Shown here in pieces: positions 35,274 to 49,262 of a stretch of DNA of 64,000 bases (its first letter is position 1; every line of letters begins with the position of its first letter). The position numbers were made by a program, and so were the translations under genes. The DNA lies in assembly GCA_022432975.1 (NCBI GenBank), contig CM039503.1, forward strand, positions 54,372,466-54,436,465, given 5' to 3'. This DNA is from Begonia masoniana. Its lineage: Eukaryota > Streptophyta > Magnoliopsida > Cucurbitales > Begoniaceae. Below the pieces are notes generated by a model. The model was not told the DNA's origin, made no database searches, and saw only the letters and a list, made by a program, of their open reading frames with translations.

Positions 35274-38200
35274 TCTTTTGTGGAGTTAATGCAACATGGT
35301 TGACTGTTTTAATTGCTGCGTGGTTCGTTAGAGACGTAAGAACGAGAAAATTTTCAATTTCATGAATCACGCGGCAAAAGTTCCTAAATTTTTTAAACCT
35401 CTTGTCGTGTAGGGAAAGTTTTTTCTGCTTTAAGACTCCTTAGAGAGATGTTTTTTTTTTTATTAAAGTTGTCGAGTTATGTCTTTTAGCTCATAGATGT
35501 TTTGAAGAATCTGTTATGTTAAGAAAAACTTATTATTGAGGGGATATGAATCTATTAATGTTATGCTAAGTTCAACCCAATAATTATTTAGTTTGTACTA
35601 ACAAAGGAAACTTTTCTACTGCCCTCTGCTCAATTCAGATTGTTAAGCTAATATCTTCCATTTGGGACTTTCTGAATGATTTTACTGTAAATTTCGGTGC
35701 TCCTTTTATGCGTTCTTAGGATTTTTTCTCCTCTCTTTCTTGGGGATGTTTGCTCTTCTTTTTAATATGCATCTCTTACAGATTCACTCATTTTTCTAGT
35801 ACTTCTGTTAAATTTTTATGATTTAATGTCCAGCTTCAGTTTGGATGGTATTGTCCAAGCATGAAAGTGATGGTTAATTTGTTATCCTTTAGTATCTGAT
35901 AAAGTTATTGATGAAATTGAGTTTTTATTACGGTCTTTGGAAAACAGATACAAAGCCTGGAGGAGAGTGCCTGAATCCTTAAGGGAGAGAAGCTTAAAGT
36001 TTTACAAAGGATGCCGAAAATACACGTATGTCAGATATAACTTTACACCTCTCTTAACTTTTACTTTGCCTGTCTGTCATCTTCATTTCTGTGAAAGAGC
36101 TGTTCTGTTAATATCTTTCAGTGTTTTGGTTCCATAGAAAGTCACTTACCTTTTTCACATGTTAATAAAATGGTTTAGCTTAACTAAAACTGTACCATGA
36201 TGGATCTCTTTTTCGGGAGGCTTTGAGGTTTCATTACTATACGTAACCAAAATGCCTTGAATGGTCCCAAACGAGTTAAACTCAGTAGTGGAGTTTTTCG
36301 ACCAAATGATGTGAATTAACTGCAAAGTATTGAGAAAAGCATTCTGATTAAGAAGTTGATTTTATCTTTATACCCTGTTTACTTTCTGTTCTTAGACTAG
36401 AATGAGATGCATATTAATCTTGTCAAATAACAGATACACATGTATATTACTATAATTGTTGACTAAATTACAACTCATTAATTGGAAAGCTTATAAAGAG
36501 GGAATTCGACTTAAAAATGAGAATGCATACAGAGTTCTGAATTTTCTTCCTCCTGTGGCTGTAACCTTTCTTCGTAACTGCCCCTCAAGTCGAATTGGAG
36601 CAGAAGTCAATCTACTATGGACTGATTGTCATACACTGCCCATCATATAGTGCCTATTATGACTAAAAAGCCTCGCTGTTTAATTGAAATGCTCAATTGC
36701 TTGGATCTCTTGTTATATTCAAACTCTTGTAAGAATATGGGAATTTTTGTCATAGTTCTTTTTCTTTTTCAACTTTAATTCTATTTGAACTTGTATTGGA
36801 AAGGAAAGCTGGGAAATCATGAAGGTATTGGCTTTTCTTGGTAACTTGTCATGTGAGAGAATCTTGCAACTTCTGCTAATTATTTACTAATTTCATGATG
36901 GCATCCTAACTCTCAATTCACTTTGATGTAGTTCTGTTGAAATGGACCTGGAATGGCTTAAAGAATGTTAATTTCAAAATTTTTTCTCTTGGTAGTGAAG
37001 GGCTTGGAGAGTTTTATGATGGAGACATTGCCTTTGCCAGTGCCCTGGAAACTTTTGGTGGAGGGCATAATGATCCCATAAGTGTGGCCTTTGGGGGTAT
37101 GATTATTTGTTTAAATTTTTTGGTAATAGTACAAAGCTGAAGCTATTAGTAATAGTATAGGCAGAAATAAACTTATTAGTATGACCTTGAAGGCAAATAT
37201 AGTGCTGTATGATGTTGAGTGATTTGAAATTCAAAACAATTTTCTAGATGACTTTAATGTAAGCAATTTACACTCGTTTTTAAACGGTAAACCTGAGGAT
37301 TTTGGGAAGGAAACCATGCTATTGGATTAATTTATGAAAACCACAATAACTTGACGTTTTCTGGTTGAATTGATTGAAAGTATGCTTTTTGTAGGCCCTG
37401 TTATGACCAAATTTACAATTGCTTTGAGGGAAATTGGGACATACAAGCTTAAAGTTCTTCGGTCCCAGGTATAATTCTGATATCTGTAGATATATTTTCA
37501 ATCAGATGCACATATACTTGTATTTTGGTATGTTATAAACAATATTTTTGTACTCAAGTTATTGTCCGCTTGATTTTTTCTATTAAGAATTAAAATATAT
37601 ATGAAAGGAAATACAATGGAGGAAAAAAATTCCTCTTGGGAAAGAAAAGGAAACAATAACTGCTTTAGGCTTCTGAATCGTCATGCCAGAACTTATTCGA
37701 ACACCATGCAGTGCTATAGCCTGTTATCAAAAATGATCGAGCCGAGATGTTATTTATGTTCCGTGACATTTCTTTTTCTCCTGATCTTTTCAACTTAGGT
37801 GGAGCATATGTTAAATGACAGATTGCTACACTTCGTTAATATTGACTTGCATGAGGTGAAGGTAATGTGATATGGGAGCTTAATTTGTATTTCTTTGATA
37901 TGGGAGCTTAAAATAATGGGAAAGAAACAGATGTGAGTCATGGTGATTATTAATTTTGGTCGTGCTCTTGAGACTTAAACCTACACTTTGTTCATATTTG
38001 TTTGATAACTTCGACCTGCTGCATATGAAGTGAATTAATGGATAAAGCATTCGTGAATTTTTTTTTAAAAGGGTTTTTTAGTTGTGGTCTGAGTCGTAAA
38101 CCTACCCATATCAGATGGTTTCATCAAGATCTTACTTTGTTAGTGTCTAATGGACTTACTATAGTGGATATTTGGTTTATTTTTATTTTTAACGATATTT

Positions 38201-41200
38201 CACTCCATTAGTTCATCTTTAAAGTTTCCAGTCTTCATGCAGGAGGCAAGAAAGCAATTTGATAAGGCAAGCCTTCTTTATGACCAGGTGCTCAGTAGTA
38301 TAGTTCTTGATGAATTTGTCTTTGTCGTCGACAAATTAACTTTTATTCTAGAAATAGCATTGTGAAGTTTTAACTGGCACTTGTTTGGCGGAGTGCTTTT
38401 GGATTAACTTATTGGTGCACTACCACCTGAGAAGCCTTCTGTCATGTTTGTATGTCATATGATGAAATTAAAAATATTATTTGTTGTTTATTGCCTTCAT
38501 GTTTTACAATAGCCAGTCTTTTTCTTTGTCAATAGGTTGTCTAAATAGAATCCCGGGACCAACAGTTTCTTGTTACATATTTTTCTTGGGAGGGGAGGAG
38601 GAATTATTATACAAATTATTATCTTGTGAATATTTATGTAAAGTTAAAATAATGATTCTCCAGGCACGTGAGAAGTTTTTGTCGCTGAGGAAGGGCACGA
38701 AAAATGACGTAGCTACTCTTTTGGAAGAGGTATTATGCAAAAAGTAATTTGCATTTTTAACTATCTATCCTTTTCATGACTTGTGTTGATAGTGGAATCC
38801 TTCACTGTTTTGACGTGGTGCAACACATTCCAGGAACTTCACAGTGCAAGATCTTCCTTTGAGCATTCTCGTTTTAATTTGGTAAGAATCTTTTTTTGGT
38901 TCAGCACGATGTAATACTGGTTAAGGTATTTATATGGAGGTCTTAATATTTTTTATAAATTGTCTCTCCTATTGAACAGGTAACTGCTCTTTCTAATGTC
39001 GAGGCCAAGAAAAGGTTTGAATTTTTGGAAGCAGTGAGTGGGACAATGGATGCACATCTCCGATACTTCAAACAGGTGGATCTCTTCTCGCTAGTAATGT
39101 TTTATCTAATTACTATCATATACACCACAACATGCTCAATTTTCTGCATTTTTTCTCTGTAGGGGTATGAGCTGTTACATCAAATGGAGCCGTACATTAA
39201 TCAGGTTTGATTTTACTTGTGTCTTCAGTTTGACACTGGCTACTACTTTTTCTACTCGATTTAGATTCATAAGGTTTTGCTTCGGAATAAGAAAATTTGA
39301 ATTCTATGGAGCAGCCAATATTAAGCTTAATAAACCAAGTTTATAGAGAGCTCTTCTTTTGGCTCCGGTATCGCTTGTTTGGTGTATAGCTGGTTGGAGT
39401 TTGTAGAAGAGTATAGATAAATTTTTCTCATGGTCTATTTATTGTACATTTTTGAACGAATCCTACTGTTTCATTTGGCCTTTCTAAGGTTGTGTTTCTA
39501 TTTTAAACAATTTTATAATTGCAAGTGCCCAGAGGAACAATCAAGAGTTCTCCATATAGAGAGAAGAACAATATCAAGAAAGATTGATAAATTAGCCAAA
39601 ATGATTTTGTTCTGAAGTCTTTGGAAATTTAATGGTTTGATTACTGCAGTTGATTGGCAGCTTGAAGTAAGTGAATGTCAAAAGTTCATTTGCTGAAGAG
39701 GCATTGTTGGAGATATATGGGCACATATAGCTACGTGACTAGTTGAATCTTTTAAATATAAAGCCCATAACTTACTTGTTATTTTTCTGCCTTTAAGTCG
39801 ATATGATACAAGATGAAGATTGGGGATAGGACAGAGCGGAGAGAAAGAGTGTGAGAGAGAGAAGTGTCATTAAAAAAATATGATTAATCATGTAGTCTGC
39901 GGTTTGTTCTCTTTACCACTAACTGTGTTTGTATGATTTTGGCTTGGACAATATTTCTCAGTTAAGATTTAAAAAAGATTAGATGAATTTGTTATTCTCT
40001 CTATTGTCTTTCTATTAAGATTAATTTTGATTCTTCGTCTATGTTTTGCAGGTATTGACTTATGCTCAGCAGTCACGAGAAAGATCCAACTATGAGCAAG
40101 CAGCTCTCAATGAAAGGATGCAAGAGTATAAAAGGCAGGTCGATCGAGAGAGTAGGTGGTCTTCCAATGGCTCTAACGGATCTCCAACTGGAGATGGTAT
40201 ACAAACCATTGGTAGAAGTTCACATAAAATGATAGAGGCAGTAATGCAATCTGCTGCGAGGGGAAAGGTTGAACTGGTTAATTGTGTGCATCATTATTTC
40301 TGTTTTCAATGATTGTCTCGATGATATTGACATTCAGTGATATTCCAGGTTCAAACCATTCGACAAGGCTATCTCTCAAAACGGTCGTCAAACTTGAGAG
40401 GTGACTGGAAAAGAAGATTTTTTGTTCTTGATAGCCGTGGCATGTTGTATTATTATCGAAAACAGTGCATCAAACCATCAGTAAGTAATTTGATAGAAAA
40501 TCAGCTATTACGAAAAGGTCTTGAATTTTTCTTCTTCACAAATTAGTTCATATAATTGTTTATTTGGTTGTAGGGTAATAACTCAGGTCAGCTAACCAAT
40601 CAGAGGAATAGTTCTGAGATTGGATCTGGACTACTCAACCGCTGGTTTTCTTCTCATTATCGTGGTGGAGTACATGATGAGAAATCTGTTGCACATCACA
40701 CCGTGAACCTGTTGACATCAACAATCAAAGTTGACGCCGACCAATCAGATCTTAGGTTTTGCTTCAGGATCATTTCACCTACGAAAAATTACACTCTGCA
40801 GGTTTGACTTGTTCAGTTTATTCTTTTTTCCGTTGAGGTTTCACTCCTATGAATGCCAATCTATACTTTCTAAAAAAGGTTTCACATCTTGGAAATTGTT
40901 TATGCTTGTTAGTGCAGGCAGAGAGTGCAATGGATCAAATGGATTGGATCGAGAAAATAACTGGGGTCATTGCTTCTTTACTTAGTTCTCAGGCTCCTGA
41001 GGTGGTATTTACTGTGTTTTCCACAAGTTGTTTATGTTTTTTTTTTTTTTTTTTTGTAAGAAACAAGTTGTTTATAACATTCTCCATGATTTTGACTAGT
41101 CATACTATTTTCCAGTGTTTGTCAGCAAGTCCCATGGGAAGTGGCCTTGAACGGTCTGCTAGTGAGAGTAGTTCTTTTGAAAGTTCTGATTTTGATCATA

Positions 41201-44200
41201 CTGCAATTGAAGAATTTACGAACGAGAGGAGCTTGTCTTCTTCTCATCGTGATCGCCCATCCAAGAATTTGCTACAGCAAAGGTCCTGCGTAAAAATTGA
41301 GAAGCCAATTGATGTACTGAGAAAAGTTTGCGGGAATGATAAATGTGCTGATTGTGGTGCCCCTGAACCAGACTGGGCATCTTTAAACCTGGGAGTTCTT
41401 GTTTGCATTGAATGCTCCGGTGTTCACCGTAATCTCGGTGTACACATATCGAAGGTAGATAATCAAACTTTATATTTTCTTCTTAGATTACATCATATTT
41501 TTCTTTTAATGTTGTTACGTCTTATTAGATACTCAATTGTCATGATAAATTTATATCAGATTTTATATGGTTGCAACCTGCACTCCTTCACATTTTTGTG
41601 GTTAAACTATATTAACAATGATACATGACACAGAAGTAATGAGTTTGAGAATTTCATTTGGGAAACAAATAACTCTATAACATGATATTTTTATTCTATT
41701 TTTTGATAGGGAACTAAATTGTATTAGATAAAAAAAAGTACAAGGAGAATATATATGATTCTTCTTAGAAAACACAAAAAAAAAAAAGAAAAAAAAGAAA
41801 AAGAAGATAATGGTAGAGACTAACTCTGAGAGATAGCTGTCTGTCCAATTAGATATGATCATAGCAAAAAGATGATTCTTAAAATATTTAGAGTTATACG
41901 CTCATTTTGATTTATTAAAAGACATTTGTTTTTCGGTTAGTGCTACAAAACTTATGACCATCCATATCCATAAATGTTATAACTATATCTGAGGAGACAT
42001 GCATAGTAGATTACTATATGTCAAACTTATGACAACTAGAAACTAAGAAGATTTGAGACTTTATCTGTACCTTATCATTAGCATACTCTGCTCTATTGTC
42101 TTTACTTTTGAGTATATAATGCATGAGACTATCCCGTGTTTTGACCTGTACTTAATGTCCATATGCCAACATCCATATTTTTGGCTCTTGAACAAGTGAT
42201 AAATGGCCCATGATAAAATCAAATATAAAGTAAAGTTTTATCAACCACAAGGAGATAAAGTATTCGTAGGTCCCATATAAGTCTCATGTATATAATTGAC
42301 TAAAACTTTTACTGTTCTTTGATGTCATTTTTTTTGTGAGTTATTCTGGCCATGCATTGAGGTTAAAATGTCATTTGGTTTAACTTCAAAAAGGGGGAGG
42401 GGATGAATAGTTTCATGTTAAAATTGTTGTTTTTTATCCTTCTATTTGTGAATGGATTTAAATTGTAATATTTTTTAACAATAATTTCCTTTATCTCACT
42501 ATTTAAGGTAAGGTCTCTAACATTGGATGTCAAAGTGTGGGAGCCTTCTGTTATCAGTTTGTTTCAGTCTCTTGGCAATACCTTTGCCAACTCTGTGTGG
42601 GAGGAGCTGTTGCAATCAAGAAGTGCTTTTCAGGTTGATCTTGCCCCCACAGGGTAAATTAAGTTCACCTTTACTTCCTACCTCAAGGCATACAACTTAC
42701 TAGTAGGTTTCAACTTGGTTTTATTGTAATGTTCATCTATTGTTCCCTTGATGAAGGTTTTATAAATCTGATAAACAGCAGTTGCTTTTCATCAACAAAC
42801 CTAATCATTCTGATTCTATATCGATAAAGGAGAAATTCATCCATGCAAAGGTATGATGTTTTAAAATACTAGTCTTCTCATATCATTTGATATAGTTCTT
42901 TTTTCTTATTTTTAAAAGAATGGTATTTTCCCCTTCATTGGGTGTCATCAATTTGTGTGAGAAACGAGTCTACTGTAATTAGTCGATAACTTCTTGAGTG
43001 GAAGTCTAGAGATAGTTGTATTTTGTTGATGAAAACAATAGTGAATTTTGTCTGTTTGTCTCTCTAGATGTTAAAAAAAGTGTGGCTGCCATTACTGTAG
43101 TCAATCCTTTACGCAACCATTACTTACAAAGGCTGTATAGAAGTCAAGTAAACCTACATGGAATGAACAAAAGTGAACTATTTTAGGAACGTCATATTAT
43201 AAAATAGGGTAATTATCGATTTGAACCCTGTACTATACACGTTTTTTCAATTCGGCCCCTGTACTAAAAAAACCAGCAAACCGAACCCTGTACTTTGATT
43301 CTGTTATCAGTTTTGACCTTCTCTCAATAATTTCATTAAACCCTCATTGAAAAAACTAACAAACGATCTTAGATTCACTTGAAATTTTTACCACATGTTC
43401 ACTACTTAATGAGAAGATAATCTGAAAATTTTCGTGATTTTTTAACACATGTACGATTTATTGAAATTTTATTTTAGTATTTTATAAAAATATTATAATA
43501 AATCATACAAATTTTAGCAAATGCCGAAACTTTTTCTATTATCTACCCATGATAGGTTGAACATGTGGAAAAATTTTCAAATAAATCAAATATTGTTTGG
43601 TATTTTTTTAAAAATTAATTTATAAAATAAAGAAGAAATTGAGATTAATTTAAACAAATATCAAACGATATTGGATTTATTGGAAACTTTTTCTAGATGT
43701 TCACCATATTATGGGTAGATAATAGAAAACTTTTCGTAATTTTTTAAAACTTGTATGATTTATTATAATATTTTTAAAAAATACTAAAATAAAATTATAA
43801 TAAATCGTAGATATGTTAAAAAATCACGAAAATTCTTAGATTATCTTCTCATTAAGTAATAAACATGTGGTAAAAATTGCAACTGAATATAAGATCGTTT
43901 GGTAGTTTTTTCAATGAGGATTTTATGAAATTATTGATAGAAGGTTAAAACTGATGACAGAATCAAAGTACAGGGTTCGGTTTGCCGGTTTTTTTAGTAC
44001 AGGGGCCGAATTGAAAAAACGTGTATAGTACAGGGTTCAAATCGATAATTTCCCTATAAAATATCTCTCGGGAAGGAATGGACATTCCTATTTGTTACTG
44101 AAAGGCATCGTAAAAATTTTCTGCCTACATGAAATGAACAAACAATACACAAGTGAAATCTTCTTGAAAGATGAACCTGTTGAATTACACTTCATCTAGT

Positions 44201-45287
44201 AATTGAACCTAAAAATCTCTTCTACATATTATCTGTTTCTTTTCGACAGAATTGTCGACTCTTTTGAACCAGCACCAGCCATAGTAGATATACAAGTACT
44301 GAAAGACACTTGACCCAAATTGTCACTTTACTATTGGATCCTTGTTAAAGTTGTCATCTGTGTAAAATTATCTTCCTTTTTGCCTTTTTGCAGAGGTTAA
44401 ATTGTTAAAAGATGTTGGATATGAATGTGTATTCTTTTTTACCCCAGTATGCAGAAAAGTTTTTTGTTCGTAAGCCAAAAGACAATCTATACCCTCACTT
44501 AGTTGCCCTACAAATGTGGGAGGGTGTACGCTCAAATGACAAGAAAGCCGTTTATCGTCACATTGTCAACTCCGAGACAGACGTGAATACTGTGTATGAC
44601 CAAGCTTCATGGGGGTCTTTATCTCTTGCTAAAGCGATTCTTTTGCAAGAGAACACAGGCCTTCAACACAGCTCTTGTTATATGCCCGGTGATGGGATTG
44701 ACAGATCTTCCAGTAGCTCTTTGAATTTTGGAGGTGCTAGTGAAAGCCAGACCATGGAGGATCTAGATGGGTGCACACTCTTGCACCTTGCTTGTGAAAA
44801 CTCTGACATTGGGATGATCGAACTTCTTCTTCAGAATGCTGCCAATATAAACACCATCGACTCAAGAGGTCAAACACCACTTCACTTGTGCATCCTTAAA
44901 GGCAAAACTGCATTTGCAAAGTTACTTCTTATAAGGTTAGCATTAGTTCCTGTTTAAATTTGTGCACTATATTTTTTATAGACCTACGATGTTTCGATTA
45001 TCACCTTCATTTACTTGTGTGTTTGTTGGCGATCTTGTGTGGGGTGCACAATTCTATTTTTTTTTTCGTAAATAATTTAAATTTTGGATGAATTGAAAGA
45101 GAAACATCGATTTTCTTGAGGAATCGGTAACATCCATCAAAGAGGATAAAAATTTTCTTGATCTATCGACAGGGGCGCTGACCCACATGCTGTTAATGAA
45201 GAAGGAAAAACACTTTTTCAGCTGGCAATTGAGTCGAAATGCAGCGATAGGGAGATACTTGCTATGTTAGCGGACTCAAACGGGTGA
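35184..45287 (+). CDS. ACAP-type ARF-GAP (AGD1/AGD3-like), one-base frameshift in exon 2
   Basis: GTPase-activating protein for ARF at Golgi and endosomal membranes. Nineteen exons: 35184-35228, 35948-36025, 36996-37096, 37395-37468, 37799-37861, 38243-38287, 38664-38729, 38834-38881, 38980-39075, 39163-39204, 40052-40267, 40349-40480, 40574-40801, 40918-41001, 41116-41454, 42508-42653, 42757-42850, 44448-44935, 45173-45287. Domains in order: BAR (exons 1-11, opening [15 protein letters not shown]), PH (exons 12-14, [20 protein letters not shown]), ArfGAP zinc finger (exon 15, [17 protein letters not shown] then [12 protein letters not shown] with the catalytic Arg), ankyrin repeats (exons 18-19, [10 protein letters not shown]). 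All joins keep phase except exon 2, which is 78 bp where 77 is needed: an extra base near 35971 turns the frame to TGA. Ignoring it, the product is 832 residues. It is either a null allele or a sequence error. Confidence 0.93.
35233..35270. repeat. (TC)n microsatellite in ARF-GAP intron 1
   Basis: About 38 bases of TC, a few bases after the exon 1 donor. Confidence 0.9.
43207..44054. mobile_element. Mutator-type foldback MITE in ARF-GAP intron 17
   Basis: 848 bp. It begins GGGTAATTATCGATTTGAAC and ends with the near-exact inverse (GTTCAAATCGATAATTTCCC). The two halves are complementary for most of their length (for example TTGATTCTGTTATCAG and its inverse near 43940), so the whole element can fold into one long hairpin. 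It is flanked by identical 9-bp direct repeats TATAAAATA (43198-43206 and 44055-44063), the target-duplication length of Mutator elements. There is no coding capacity. Confidence 0.93.
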
Positions 45288-46769
45288 AACTCTGACCGGA
45301 ATGTTGACTTGCATAGATGCTAGGAAATGAAGGTACTGCGTATTTGAATGTGATAATACAACATATATTGGAAAGCTGGTTTTGAAATGGAAACTGAAAG
45401 AAAGAAAGGATAGTGAATTATTAAGGGTGTCCTACAGAGTGGTAGGCCGGCTAGCCTGCCCCGCCATGAGTGCATATATTCATTGTAAAATTTCTAAGTC
45501 TCATTGAATTGTAATGCAAAATGGCTCCCATGATTGGTCTTCTGAGCTGATAGATAGGCCTTTCGACCAGCTTGTTGTGGTCTGAGGCCATGTTTTGTTT
45601 TCTTGTTTATTGAGTTTGGTTTCCACTTTTATGATGATGAAATTTATAGGCCATTGTGTAATTTGTACATTTGGTTATTTTAGTGAATCTTTTGTTCTGG
45701 TTGCAGCTCCTCCTGCTCTTCCTTCTCCCTTTTTTCTCCTTCAGGAGACTCCTCTTCCTGGCATGACCCTCGGCCTTGGGTTCGGGTCTGGTCTAGATGA
45801 AAAATGGAGAATCTTAGACCATCAAGCTGAACTTTGGACTGACCATCAAAATGATAGTCTAATGTATTCATGTTGTAGTAGTCTCAATGATTAGTAAAAT
45901 AAATATGAAATAGAGATGAATTTTATTGTTTTTTTTTTTATAAAATAATTAGGGATAACCGGGGGCTGTTCTTTGCGCCTTCGTTGTCAGGAGCTTTTTC
46001 GGGGACTTAAAACAGAACCCCAATTCTCCGTGGCCCTGTTATATTCTGACCGAAAATCGATCTGAAGACTCTCCGATCGGCTGTAAGAGTCGAAAACCAG
46101 TTGCTTGGTTCAAGCCCAAACGGAAAGTTTTAGAGTAGTGTTTTTGACAATGGCTTAACCGCTGCAGTCAAGTGGCTCGAATCTATTCATAGTGGCTGAA
46201 CCGGGTAAAGGAACTGAACTGAACATTGAGGTCCGGTTCGTTCGGTTTTAATCTCCTAAACCGAATTCACAACCGAACCAAAAATAGCCAAAATTTTGAT
46301 TTGGTTCTTGGTTCTTATTATGGAAAACCGAACCAAAACTCTTAAAACCGAACCAACTCCTAACTTAACCTAATTTTGCATTTGTCTGTGTCCTTTCTCG
46401 CGCCCTCGTCTCTCAGCTCTCGCACTCTCGCTGGTACATCTCCCTCGATGCTCTGGACTCTCGCACAGTTGATTACAATAAGCTCTTTCGACACAGTTGA
46501 TTACAGCAAGCTCTGTTTTTTTAGTCTGTGAATTACAGTTTTTGAATTAGTTTATCCAGTGGAATAGATGTAGATTGTGAGTGGTATTTGTAGTTAGTTG
46601 ATTTATGGTAATCTTTGTTTTTTTAGTGCATTGGCATCGGCGACAATGTTTTTAGAACTTAGAAGAGTTTCTTTCCCACCCTTAGATGGTGGAAATTGGA
46701 ATATGGTCTAATATTTGGTACGAAACTTATCCATTACATGTCTTTTGCTGACTACATAGTTTCAGCTAC
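45288..46769 (+). other. ARF-GAP 3' region and intergenic DNA
   Basis: 45288 to about 45905 probably holds the 3' untranslated region (AATAAA at 45898). The open frame at 45595-45894 resembles no protein. 46190-46380 has clustered GAACCG/CGGTTC motifs like those in the hAT-like element at 8 kb, perhaps a worn relative. 46390-46760 may be the leader of the next gene, with a TTTCAG acceptor near 46768. Confidence 0.5.
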
Positions 46770-47826
46770 ATGTTACGGGGAAGATTTCCCATGAGATCAA
46801 ATTCCAACTTTCTCTCTCAGGAGATGGCACACCAATCTCTGCAAGCATTTCAGGAAGCCAATGAGTTTATTGGCAGCTGGAAGACGCCCAAAGATCCTAA
46901 GGAGGCCGAAGCCAAACTCGCTCAGCTCCGCAGAGACTACGCTAAACAGGTTAAAAACCTCCGTAAACATTATATCCAAGAGGTTGATCTCATGAGGCTC
47001 GAGAACCAACAGAAGGACGAGGCCAGGAGAGAGGCCCTTAGGGTTGCCAATGAGGTGCGTAAAAAGCTCAAAGATGCAGCCGCCAAAGCTCTTCGCCAAA
47101 CCATTGTAAGTGCTACCGATATGTTTCCCTTGATTTCCTGCCAGTTTTGAAATTTTAATGTTTCACTCTTTTTGCTGATTGAGATTCCGAAAATTTTTAA
47201 AATAGAAAGCGATCTGCTGAGCGAAATAGCCAGCAAAGGTTCAATGTCCACGGTTTCTCTGTTCACCTTGTTGTATTCGTAAAACTTCAGTTTTCCAAGT
47301 GTACGAGTTACCTCCGGTGAAGACAGTTTCAGCTCATCGAGAGCTAGTTTTCTGTATATCAGAAACTAGCTGAAAAATGGTATTCCTCGGATGCTCTTTT
47401 GAGTATATTAATTGCAGCCATTAGGCACCTTTCTACCAGACACCTGCTATTTCAAGAATTTATCTCATTTATGTATATTTGAATTTGATGGAATATAACT
47501 TGTGATTCTACAAAGATATTATATGACTTTATATCAGTGCTCTTTCTTTCTTGCTCTCTTTTATTGTTTTAGCCATTGCATGCTTGTGCTCTGCTCCTGT
47601 ACTTAATGGGATGAAAGAAGTGCTCAATATTTTGTAATTCTAAGGGTGTTTATCTGTATGACTGCAGCTGAAAGAAAGAGCTGGAAAACTTGAACATTGG
47701 TGGATGAAGGAAAAGTCGAGCGAAGAAAAGAATGAACTATTGCGTCGAAAAAGTTCCCTGCGGATTAATGAATCTGAACCGGAGAAGAAAATATCGGAAG
47801 TCATTATCGATACCAAATCTCTCTGA
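46770..47826 (+). CDS. Small coiled-coil protein, function unknown
   Basis: Two exons, 46770-47105 and 47668-47826, joined in phase 0 by a clean GTAAGT...CTGCAG intron; 495 bp, 164 residues. The N-terminus is basic (MLRGRFPMRSNSNF). Residues about 40-135 form one long charged helix rich in Lys, Arg, Glu and Ala (KEAEAKLAQLRRDYAKQVKN, DEARREALRVANEVRKKLKD), continuing in exon 2 as LKERAGKLEHWWMKEKSSEE. No catalytic motif or membrane segment is visible. Even periodicity across a phase-consistent intron supports a real gene. The basic N-terminus would suit an organelle-targeted protein, but this is only inference. Confidence 0.7.
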
Positions 47827-49169
47827 GCCGCTTTTTTCGTCAAATCTGTACCAGTCACATGCTCAACCTTCAGTATTTTGGAAATTCTCTTGATTAGAGG
47901 TAAAGTGGTAAGTTGCTATTTCTTCTTCTTTTTTTATTTTTTGGTTTTCCTTAGCTTTACTAGTTCAGTTTTTGAATCACCCTTTTGGGTAGTACTTGTT
48001 TGCGCCTACTTTGGTTTTGGATCGTTTTATTAACCGGTGCCATGGTAGTAGATCGGCTTGGAAACTGAGGAAGATACATGTCAATCGTGTACAATTTAGA
48101 CTTGATCCTAATTTTTTCAACAAAATGAACCTCAACTTATCAACCGTTATGAATTTAACCCTTACCATCATAATTCATGCTTAGCACATGTCTAGGTTTT
48201 CTTTCAATTTTCACCCGAATTTCTTCAAGCTTTAACTAGAGTTCTGTTACTCCGACAATTTCCTCCCTTTGTAGCATCAAATCACGAGACTGTCTCCTCC
48301 CCGCGAAGTAGAACCTCGATCGCTAGCCGGCGATCTGGTCGTCTTCTTCAGTAGTTCCTCACCTGATTTTGGAAGTTTGCAGTTATGCTCGAAAGCTCAG
48401 CGCGGCAGTTCCAACTCGGCAATTGAGATTCAGAAGCTCTGCAACTCGTCAATCAGCATTGTCTTCATCTCTGTCTGTGCTGAGGAAGCTCTGCAACTCA
48501 CACACAGGTTGTTGATTCATATGACTTTGTCTTATTCATAAACTAAGCTGTTTTGTGCTTTTTGGAAGTTTTATTTGACAAAATTTGATACCCCAAAGAT
48601 ACAAAACTAAGTATTGCCATTGTTCCCATGGTGTCGGAGTTTGCACTGTCACTGATGTTACTGTAAACACAAAAGCTTTATGGCTGCCTCAATTGCTATA
48701 TGGAGTACTGCTTTGCAGCAGTTTGTAAGTTGTTCATCATCTCTAACTAGTACATATTGTGCCAGTTTGTATCTTTCATTTTGGATAGTAATTAGTATTA
48801 TGATCTTATAGGACCCCCTAATAAAGATTAAAAGAAGATAACGGTAGATTCTAAAAAAAGCGAAAGCAACCCCCGAGAACACAAGGGAGGCTCGGTTATC
48901 CCCCAAACAAATTGGATCTTTCGACCTGTTGGGATATACAGCTCCAACTCAGGCAACATCGCTTTTGCTAGTAAGCCCTTTTATGGACTATTGGTTGATG
49001 AACAAAAGAGTTGATTACTTTGACTACAATATTATGGACTGTTGTGATTGCTCTTTATGAATAATTGGGATTTTATGTTTAGATTATTGTGATTGCTTTG
49101 TGTTTTCTTTCTACTCATGTGCGATTGCTACCAGCTGTGCCTAGTTCTACCAAAAAAAGGTTCTAATAC

Positions 49170-49262
49170 AAACTGAAGAACATCAGCACTTTAGGCAATA
49201 AGACCTGCTCAATATCACTATATCAAACTGAAGAACATCAGCACTTCAGCAGCAAGACCTGC
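49170..49262. repeat. 55-bp tandem duplication
   Basis: AAACTGAAGAACATCAGCAC starts at 49170 and 49225; both units continue through CAAGACCTGCTCAAT-type sequence. Confidence 0.85.

Noticed and set aside
40849..41628. 259-codon continuous frame through ARF-GAP exons 14-15
   Set aside because: It reads through an intron that happens to lack stops; good splice sites at 41001 and 41115 explain the coding parts.
45595..45894. 99-codon frame after the ARF-GAP stop
   Set aside because: Lies in the probable 3' untranslated region, no domain, and no phase-consistent exon join.
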